From contig OW804098.1 of the NCBI GenBank assembly GCA_942159475.1, positions 8,512,773 to 8,576,772 on the forward strand: DNA of 64,000 bases, given 5' to 3'. Under the pieces are notes generated by a model. That model was not told where the DNA came from. It saw only the letters and a program-made list of their open reading frames with translations, and did no database searches. Of this stretch, positions 55,955-64,000 are shown one piece after another (within the stretch, counting starts at the first letter, position 1; every line of letters begins with the position of its first letter). The DNA comes from Sthenelais limicola. Its lineage: Eukaryota > Annelida > Polychaeta > Phyllodocida > Sigalionidae. Made by a program: the position numbers and the translations under genes.

Positions 55955-56192
55955 GGGTCAGGTTTTCAGAAAATGTACAATTCGCCTTCACCAATCCTCT
56001 CAAATAATCCACATTTAAACCAAAAATAAGCTTCAAAATGCAGTTTAACATAACAGAACTGATACTTTAAATCAATGCGATCCCAAATAATATACTCAGA
56101 TATACCTGGTATTCTTCAATTTTCAGCCTAATTTAGCAGAAATTACTAAATGTGTAGAGCTGCCAATTGTACATTTCCTGATAATCTGACCC
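55955..56192 (-). mobile_element. family A copy, A-I, within a flanking duplication
   Basis: The left flank ATATCCGTAATAT and the right flank ATATCCATAATAT differ at one base, a 13-bp duplication. Confidence 0.88.
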
Positions 56193-57146
56193 ATATCCAT
56201 AATATAACATGCATTTATGCAATAGTCGGACCGTCCAGTAAGGGACTGTTTATAATTAACCACTGGGGGGTGGGGGGTGGAGGGGGGGGGGGGGGGGGTG
56301 GAGAATTTGCGAAAAATTCTTGTGCAAAATGGTATGATCCCCCTTCAAATCTTTTGATTTTTTGATTTTATTTTATTCAGGTCTACAACATTTCCACACG
56401 TATAAGTATGAATATTTTCAGGACAGCCTGATTTAAACAATAGAGAAAAAAGAAGATGTTATGCATTATCTCTGTTTAGAACAGTACAAGTTCAAAATAC
56501 ATTCATATATTAAATATGAGATAATTACTAATTTAAGTTACAATTAAATACAAAAATAAAGTACACAATAATTTATGCGAATTAAAAACAAACTTCCAAC
56601 TCGTATCACCTTGTCAGTGGTGGATTATTGAGAGGAAGGGAAGAGTTAAAAACATGATTTTATACAGTGTTTCGACGCCGTGCTCTTTCATATTAACCAT
56701 TAATAATCAAAAGGAGCCTCGTATAGTTATACATTATGTGCAAGACAGGATCCTTATGCTAATGCTAACTACTGACAAAGAAATATATATCAGTAACAGT
56801 ATACATGAAAGATCTCTTGCCCCCCCCCCCCCTTGAAAGTTTGTGCCAAATTGCATGACTCCCCTACATCATTTAAGGTCTTACCCAGGTCCATTCTGAT
56901 CTTGCGTATTTTATACTTTAATTTATAATTATTATATTTGGAGAGTTGGCATTGTCCTCATTAAAATGTGTATATGTCATCATATAAAAATGATGGAGGA
57001 TGTTTATCAACTCGATCATCATTGACGCAACTTTTCTTATACTATAACAGATGAGTCTATCCCACTCGATGATCCTTAGCATGTAATTCGTATACATTAA
57101 ACTATTATAAGGACATACTTATTTCATCTTTGTTTGAAAGACATAT
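56193..57146. other. no gene; G and C tracts and a LINE tail
   Basis: G tract at about 56264-56300, a family L tail (56366-56478, minus) and a C tract at about 56820-56832. Confidence 0.4.
56366..56478 (-). repeat. family L LINE 3'-end repeat, copy 3
   Basis: Inverted partial copy (TTTTATTCAGGTCTACAACA, GGACAGCCTGATTTAAACAA). Confidence 0.6.
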
Positions 57147-57552
57147 GTGATCTGTTTTAGGAAAATGAGTCATAAGTCGCAAAATATGGAATTTGAGATA
57201 TCACCATATTTGAAAAGATGAGATCAAGCTGATTCCAATGATGTAAACACTAGGAACCTAATAAGGATTTCTATATTTTAAGTTTGATATTTTTATTTTT
57301 GAAAAAAAAGTTTGCAATGTTTCTGGATGGGTAATTACCAGTAAAGTAACTAAATATACTCCAAAACAAAGGCCTTCAAAACGCAAGGATATATTTGATA
57401 TAATGTCCCGAAATTTGTTATATGGAGTTATATGCCTATAAGAACTGGACCCTCTAAAATTCAGAACATTTCAATAAAGAGATCTTGTAAAAAAAACACT
57501 TTGAAAAATATCAATTTAGCGACTTGTGACTTATTTTCCTGGAACACATCAC
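57147..57552. mobile_element. family B copy
   Basis: ATAT on both sides. Confidence 0.88.
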
Positions 57553-57816
57553 ATATTATTGTTATGTTTACTGCCATTGAAATTTCTAAATAAAATCAGC
57601 GCATCTGGCTATACATGTACTATTATAGAGCATTTATAAGCGAGAGTCGTGTTTAGCACTTGGTCCCAAACCTACCCAGCTAGCTAGTCCCCATTGAAGG
57701 TAGGTGCCGCCATCTGGAGAGTAGTGGAAGTATAACACTATCATACGGTAATGTTCTTTCCCCACTGTACTGGCTGGCCGGATAACCATGGTGTTCCACT
57801 GGTCGGAATAACACAT

Positions 57817-58051
57817 GGGTCAAATCTTCAGGAAATGTACAATTCGCCTTCACCAATCCTCTCAAATAACCCATATTTAAGACAAAAATGAGCTTCAAAA
57901 TGCAGTTTAATATAACAGAACTAATACTTCAAATCAATGCGATACCAAATATAATCAGGTATACACGGTATTCATCATTTTTCAGCCTAATTTAGCAGAA
58001 TTTCCTAAATATCTAGAGCTGCCAATTGTACATTTTCTGAAAATCTGACCC
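57817..58051 (-). mobile_element. family A copy, A-I
   Basis: ACAT on both sides; left end GGGTCAAATCTTCAGG. Confidence 0.9.
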
Positions 58052-58435
58052 ACATCAGACACCATCGTCTTCTTAGGTCGGTTTGGTCGGACCGATCGGT
58101 TCAACAGTAACGGGAAACCGATTGATTCAGTTCCCCCAGGTGAATTTCACCTGTTTAATTTCTCCCAAGATGTACCTTAGCTCCCATGCATTGCTAATCA
58201 TTGGGAGAAGGGTGCTATTAGGCAACCTGTAAAACATGGTAGGGGTTTGTCCGGGCGATATTGGACAGATCATCAGACACATCTGTTCAAGACGTCATGC
58301 TATTTGTTGGTCTGATACATAGGATTGGCACAGTAGGCAGCGTTTGGTTTTAGTGAATGTCACTTAAATCAGACCCCCATAGAAATTTTAGGGCTCCCGG
58401 TATTCAAAGGATTCCCTATAATTATGGGTCAGATC
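58052..58435. other. no recognisable feature
   Basis: Begins with a GGTCGGTTTGGTCGG-type short repeat near 58078-58100. Confidence 0.3.
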
Positions 58436-58546
58436 TTCAGATAATGTACAATTCAACTTCACCAAAAAGTAAAGTTCAAAATACAATTCAACCTAATCAA
58501 ACCGATTGCTAGAATGAACGCAATGCCGAATATACCCGAATTAGAA
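58436..58546 (-). mobile_element. family A copy, A-II, truncated
   Basis: Left half only, with a small internal deletion after TTCACCAA. Confidence 0.78.
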
Positions 58547-58643
58547 CCAGCGCTACGTAGAAGCATTTTAGTTTATGTAAAATCCCATTATTCCGCTTCG
58601 GGAAATTGTAGAATCACCCGATTACCGTCTCCATCAACCTAAT

Positions 58644-59049
58644 GTGATGCGTTTCAGGAAAATGAATCATAAGTCGCAAAAATAGCTTTTGAGATATCAA
58701 TATATTTGAAAAGATGAGATCAATCCGATTCCAATGATAGTAAACAGTCTAATAATCTAATAAGTATTTCTAGATTTTAAGTTTGATATTTTCATTTTTG
58801 CAAAAAAAGTTTCCAATATTTCTGGGGGTCGATAAACAGTAAAGTAACTAAATGTAGTCAATATGAGGACCTTTAAAACGAAAGGTTTTATTACATAGAT
58901 TGTCCTGATATTTGATAAAACAATTGATATAGCCATAAGTGATGAACTCTCCGAAAATCAGAACATTCCAATAAAGTGATCTTGTGAAAAAAACACTTTG
59001 AAAAATATTAATTTTATGACTTGTGACTCATTTTCCCGGAAGACATCAC
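58644..59049. mobile_element. family B copy
   Basis: TAAT on both sides. Confidence 0.9.
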
Positions 59050-59111
59050 TAATGATTCTTTCCCTGTAAACGGTTAGTGTCAGCCTTTGCAAATCAAGAA
59101 CAAGAACATAT

Positions 59112-59335
59112 GGGTTAGATTTTCAAAAAATGTACAATTCACCTTTGCCACCTTTCTCAAATAACCCACAAATGAGCTTCAAAATGCAGTTCAACATAAA
59201 AGAACTGATACTTTAAATCAATGCGATCCCAAATATACTCAGATATATCCGGTATTTATCATTTTTCAGCCTTATTTCGGAGAATTTACTAAAAAAGTAG
59301 AGCTGCCAATTGTACATTTTCTGAAAATCTGACCC
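59112..59335 (-). mobile_element. family A copy, A-I
   Basis: The left end is GGGTTAG. Flanks ATAT and ACAT. A small central deletion is present. Confidence 0.86.
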
Positions 59336-59411
59336 ACATAGACGTCAAGATCAATCGCCTCCAGGCTAGAAAGGCAAGTTAAAAACCGCGTGGGAATGAT
59401 ACAGGTAATGT

Positions 59412-59816
59412 ACCTATAAAATAAGATAAGATTCCTCAGGCCAAGGGATGGGATAATTATGCCTGGCAGGCTCATCCCAGGATCGACCATTATATGGGTC
59501 AGATTTTCAGAAAATGCACAATTGGCAGCTTTACACATTTAGTAAATTAGGCTAAATTAGGCTACAATTTGGTCAATACTAGGTAAATTCGAGTATATTC
59601 GGCATTGCATTGATTCTAGCAATCTGTTTGGTTAGGTTGAACTGATTTTTGAGCTTTATTTCCGTCTGAAATTTGGGTTATTTGAGAGGGTTGGTGAAGG
59701 TGTATTGTACATTTTTAGAAGATTTGACCCATACCTATAAAATAAGATAAGATTCCTGAGGCCAATGGATGGGATAATTATGGCTGGAAGCCTCATCCAA
59801 GGATCGACCATTATAT
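59412..59816. repeat. 84-bp direct duplication around an A copy
   Basis: 59412-59495 and 59733-59816 match at most positions (ACCTATAAAATAAGATAAGA ... GATCGACCATTATAT), with the A copy exactly between them. Confidence 0.9.
59496..59730 (+). mobile_element. family A copy, A-II
   Basis: The right end is TTTAGAAGATTTGACCC. It sits at the junction of the 84-bp duplication. Confidence 0.87.
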
Positions 59817-60005
59817 GCCATGGTATTCCCCTATATCGCTATAAGATCCCGCCCCACCTGGGAATTCACGGCCATTATATAGACGGGCATCTGCCGCAGT
59901 GTGTCAATTATAGTAAATACATTTTCAAGTTTCATATTATGCAGCAAGGCTGGAGTCTGCGCTTGAAAATGCTATGAATCATCACTATATAGAATATATG
60001 TATAC

Positions 60006-60241
60006 GGGTCAGATTTTCAGAAAATGTACAATTGGCAGCTCTGCATATTTAGTAATTTCCGCTAAATCCTGCTAAAAAAATGATAAATTCTGAGTATATC
60101 TGAGTATATTTGGCATCGCATTTATTTACAGTATCAGTTCTGTTATGTTAAACTGCATTTTGAAGCTGATTTTTGTCTTAAATGCGGGTTATTTGAGCGG
60201 ATTGGTGAAGGCGAATTGTACATTTTCTGAAAATCTGACCC
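60006..60241 (+). mobile_element. family A copy, A-I, within a flanking duplication
   Basis: ATATAGAATATATGTATAC (19 bp) precedes it at 59987-60005 and follows it at 60242-60260, perfect. Confidence 0.9.
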
Positions 60242-60260
60242 ATATAGAATATATGTATAC

Positions 60261-60338
60261 GGGTCAGATTTTTGGAAAATGTACAATTCAACTTTGCTAA
60301 TCTTCTCAAATAACCCTAATTTTATACGAAAATAAAGA
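60261..60338 (-). mobile_element. family A copy, A-II, truncated
   Basis: Left end only, starting immediately after the 19-bp duplication of the preceding copy. Confidence 0.8.
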
Positions 60339-60393
60339 TCCCACTCTATGGGGATATGTATAAGATACTCGCCACTTTCCAATATGCTATCAA

Positions 60394-60440
60394 TGTACTG
60401 CGAACGTATTTATTTTTCGCGCAGATAGATTTTCGCGCAC
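60394..60440. mobile_element. family I end fragment
   Basis: CTGCGAACGTATTTATTTTT then CGCGCAGATAGATTTTCGCG; matches one end of 37621-37830. Confidence 0.55.
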
Positions 60441-60596
60441 CAAAATCCAAAATGAAAAGTCTTGGATTTTTCCTATTTCACATAGATATCGTTTCCGATT
60501 GGGGACAAAACATGCGTCTATACTGCATTAACTGCAGGAAAAGTGCCCCCAAAACAAAAGAGCATTGTGCCTACGTCCGACCTTACGGCAGTACAC

Positions 60597-60806
60597 GGGT
60601 CAGATTTTCAGAAAATGTACAATTGGCAGCTGTACACATTGAGTAAATTCTGCTAAATAAGGCTACAATTTGGTAAATACTAAGTAAATTCGGCATTGCA
60701 TTGATTCTAGCAATCTGTTTGGTTAGGTTGAACTGATTTTTTTTTAGCTTTATTTTATTTTATAGATTAGCGAAGTTGAATTGTCCATTTTCTGAAAATC
60801 TGACCC
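60597..60806 (+). mobile_element. family A copy, A-II, shortened
   Basis: A deletion removes the usual GGGTTATTTGAG segment. Flanks ACAC and ACAT. Confidence 0.86.
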
Positions 60807-61038
60807 ACATGTGCTACTCAGCGACTTGACGATTCTTTGGCACGCGTATTTATAATAACACCAACAAATATTCCGTTTGGAGTAACTTATTTCCATTAAT
60901 TATTCACCAAGTACCTGCCAACCTACTCGATGAATCAAGCTTTTTTAATCCGCAAATAGAGACAGTGAAAGAAATCTAAGGCCTGAAGGCTAACATACAA
61001 GTATAGATCTTCCCGCTTTCCTGCCTGAAGGTAATATG

Positions 61039-61263
61039 GGTCAGATTTTCAGAAAATGTACAATTGGCAGATCACCACATTGATTAAATTCTACTAAATT
61101 AGACCTGAAAATCGTCAATACTACGTATATCTGAGTATATTTAGTATTGCCTTGATTCAAACAATCTGTTGAACTGTATTTTGAACCTGATTTTTGTCTT
61201 TAATTTTGGGATATTTGAGAGGATTGATGAAGGCGAATTGTACATTTTCTGAAAATCTGACCC
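61039..61263 (+). mobile_element. family A copy, A-III
   Basis: Ends complete. A 10-bp deletion lies after AACAATCTGTT. Confidence 0.87.
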
Positions 61264-62202
61264 ATGCATATATTGGCCAAGTCTACCAGAGCTGATCTCT
61301 AGTGGAATGCTCCACAATTAGGATGTAATCATTTCTTTTCCTAAAATTTCTCCACAATGGAGGCAGAAACTTGTAAATTCGACCTCTGTATAGATGTAAA
61401 TTGTCGATCATCATGAGGGTACCATGGCTAGAGTTGTGTGTGTGTCTCATCAACCCAACCCGCCTATAGTTGATATGGGAGACCAGGGCATTGTTTACTC
61501 TATTCATTAACCCTGGCATGCAGAGGCAGGGGCAAGCCCTAATCCAGCAAGAACGGGTTAACTCTTCAACCAGTGAAACCCCATATAAGAATTGATCTTT
61601 TGAATGCTTTCGACGATATGATATATATGCGAGAGAAGGCTGTATTGGTTAATATTGCATTAAAGTGGCTAAGATAGTTAAAATGAGTAGTCATGAAATC
61701 TTGTGAAACTTTGTCAGTGTAATCCTATATGATAGGTATAGCAATATCTGAAGTATTGAGTACCAGCATTGCGTTTTCATTCAATGATTAGTGAATATGT
61801 GTAATGGATGGGTCAGAACCTAAACCCATTTCTAATCCATGAGGAAATGGCTTTTGAGACCAGAAGGTACTGCAAGAATTGGCGCGCGCAAGTGGACAGG
61901 AAAGAAACTAATGTCCATTGTATTGACCAGCCCCGATCTGGGGGTTACATAATTCCAGATGTTGACCTAACTGCCAATTTGAATCTCTGTATGGAGTGCA
62001 AAAACGAATTTGCTCACTAGTTTACCAATATTTGATATAATAGGAATGTTAGATTTTTGATATCCACAGGAGTTAGTTATGTAGAGTAAGGTGAACCAAA
62101 TACTGGAAAAGGAAGTAGAAATTCCGTTACTCGATAATCTAGCCCTCAGCAGTGAGAAGTGTCACTTTAACATCCTGCCGGTATCCCTGCACATGTATAC
62201 AT
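61264..62202. other. no recognisable gene
   Basis: Short open frames (61283-61519 minus, 61808-62020 plus) have no recognised domain and no coding context. Confidence 0.35.
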
Positions 62203-62438
62203 GGGTCAGATTTTCAGAAAATGTACAATTGAACTTCGCCAATCTTCTCAAAAAAACCAAATTTCAGACAAAAAATAAAGTTCAAAATACCGTTTACCCT
62301 AACCAAACAGATTGCTAGAATCAATGCAATGCCTAATATACTCGAATTTACCTAGTATTGACCAAATTTCAGCCTAATTTTGCACAATTTCCTAAATGTG
62401 TAGAGCTGCTAATTGTACATTTTCTGAAAATCTGACCC
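62203..62438 (-). mobile_element. family A copy, A-II
   Basis: ACAT on both sides. Confidence 0.9.
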
Positions 62439-62876
62439 ACATGATAAGGCCCTTATTTGCTCCTAGCCAATGCATACATGTGCATTGTTCATTTTTTAAA
62501 TAGTGTGAGCACTATTCCTCATATTTAGATACGCTAATCAACCCAAATACATGTCATCTTTTGGACGTTGCTCCAAGGTTGATTCCACTGGATGTAGATA
62601 TGCAGTGCAAACAATAAGACAGAATTATCGCCTCTTTCCTGACTTGTCCTAATTATTTCTGATGCATGCCGGTCCCGCCTTTACAGACTAAACTACATAA
62701 ATTTAATGCCAAAGCATTTATAAGAAAGATTTACTTCACTTGGAAGTGCCTGATAATTAACGAGAGGTTGAATAGAATATTTTCCATAAGTAAATGGAAC
62801 ATTATAGGTACATGTGTGTGTGCTTATAAACACCATAACAGTTGATAGCAATGGTATCTAACATAAAGGTGCTTAT
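62439..62876. other. no recognisable feature
   Basis: AT-rich sequence without repeats or domains that I recognise. Confidence 0.3.
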
Positions 62877-63111
62877 GGGTCAGATTTACAGAAAATGTAC
62901 AATTGGTCTTCACCAATCTTCTCAAATAACCCAAATTTAAGACAACAATGAGCTTGAAAATGCAGTTCAACCTAACCGAACAGATTGATAGAATCAATGC
63001 AATGCCGAATATACTCGAATTTACCTAGTATTGACCAAATTGCAGCCTAAATTTGCACAATTTCCTAAATGTGTAGAGCTGCCAATTGCACATTTTCTGA
63101 AAATCTGACCC
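62877..63111 (-). mobile_element. family A copy, A-II
   Basis: TTAT on both sides. The next A copy follows after 6 bp. Confidence 0.9.
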
Positions 63112-63117
63112 TTATAT

Positions 63118-63368
63118 GGGTAAGATTTTTAGAAAATGTACAATCTACATGCAGTTCTGCACATCTATAAAATTCTGCTAAATTAGAGCGAAAAATGATA
63201 AATGCTGAGTATATATGAGTATATTCTGTATTGTATTCTGTATGGTATTCATTCTATCAATCTGTCTGGTTATATTGAACTGTATTTTGAACCTGAGTTT
63301 CGTCTTAAATATGGGTTATTTGAGAGGATTGGTGAAGACAAATTGTGCATTTTCTGAAAATCTGACCC
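63118..63368 (+). mobile_element. family A copy, A-III
   Basis: The left end is GGGTAAG. ATAT on both sides, so it probably inserted into the target duplication of its neighbour. Confidence 0.88.
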
Positions 63369-63806
63369 ATATATCGTATTCCTATCAGAATAGTGATAAG
63401 AAAGAGAGGGCAGACGCCATGCAATATTTTTAAAAGTTTAAGTAGGCATTGGTACCATTGAGCACACTTGTTTTTTGCCTGACTGGACCAATTCAATAAT
63501 AAAAAATGCATCTCGAGGTATTACAGCATCAGATGCTACGAACGCAGGTTTACTCGTTAGTGCATGGCCTTCAGATATACCACATGGTACCTTTGCACCC
63601 AAGCGCATTACTAGGGAAATTAACGCATGCCTGACGTCATGAACCGGCGTCTCAAATGATAACTCATATCCTGGCGGGGATATTACTAACTACGTTAACT
63701 AAACTCAAGTCAATCGCTCGTCGTTTGTAAATAACACCTACAAGCCCGAAGTCAATTTAGCGGAACGCGTAAAATCCCATTACTACGGCGTGTTAGTGCC
63801 GAGCCT
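63369..63806. other. no recognisable feature
   Basis: Nothing recognised between two A copies. Confidence 0.3.
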
Positions 63807-64000
63807 GGGTCAGATTTTCAGATAATGTACAATTGGCAGCTGTACACATTTAGTAATATCTGCTAAATTAGGCTGCAATTTGGTCAATACTAGGTAAATT
63901 CGAGTATATCTGGCATTGCATTGATTCTAGCAATCTGTTTGGTTAGGTTGAACTGAGTTTTGAACTTTATTTTCGTCTGAAATTTGGGTTATTTGAGAGG
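63807..64000 (+). mobile_element. family A copy, A-II, cut by window end
   Basis: The left end is complete; the right end lies beyond the window. Confidence 0.88.

Noticed and set aside
1..64000. tRNA, rRNA or snRNA genes
   Set aside because: No cloverleaf or conserved RNA segments were recognised by eye; a tRNAscan or Rfam search would be needed to exclude them.

Overview
The window looks like non-coding, transposon-dense DNA from an invertebrate animal nucleus: AT-rich sequence, splice-type signals, LINE and DIRS retroelements, TA- and TTAA-flanked miniature transposons, satellites and only one convincing host gene. That gene is a small heat-shock protein with two alpha-crystallin domains, a layout best known from lophotrochozoans. 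A mollusc or other lophotrochozoan is therefore my guess, with low confidence. I saw no rRNA, tRNA, CRISPR array or bacterial-type operon.

Layout. 1-1.46 kb: 3' part of a frameshifted LINE with an ACAA-type tail. 1.49-4.0 kb: decayed DIRS-like element (reverse transcriptase, RNase H-like region, tyrosine recombinase). 4.09-5.21 kb: a TTAA-flanked piggyBac-like non-autonomous element. 5.7-21.3 kb: scattered miniature elements (families A and B), a triple-palindrome element at 10 kb, a 38-bp satellite at 11.2 kb, an interleaved inverted repeat at 16-16.8 kb and a 22-bp minisatellite at 17.5 kb. 21.957-28.176 kb: a nearly intact, full-length LINE with 13-bp target duplications. 28.2-38.5 kb: more miniature elements. 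38.57-39.41 kb: the heat-shock gene exon, minus strand. 39.4-46.9 kb: foldbacks, a C-rich minisatellite and further elements. 47-48.7 and 54.4-55.25 kb: two copies of a retroposon whose 3' end is amplified into about 82-bp arrays (19 and 9 units). 55-64 kb: more A and B copies.

The main observation is the LINE. Its ORF1 carries, after a coiled coil and an L1-ORF1-like RNA-binding region, a well-conserved NADAR (YbiA-like) domain, a fold linked to ADP-ribose and N-glycosidase chemistry. ORF2 supplies an endonuclease and a reverse transcriptase, with one frameshift between them.

The dominant repeat, family A (about 57 copies of roughly 235 bp), and family B (10 copies of about 400 bp) both have 4-bp target duplications and share a motif at the same distance from their ends. 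They were probably moved by the same type of transposase, which is not encoded here. Several A copies are flanked by direct duplications much longer than 4 bp.

Orientation of family A entries: '+' means the end reading AATTGGCAGC comes first. Subfamilies: A-I contains GATACTTTAAATCAATGCGA or its complement; A-II contains AGATTGCTAGAATCAATGCA; A-III resembles A-II but carries an AACCTGATTT-type segment.
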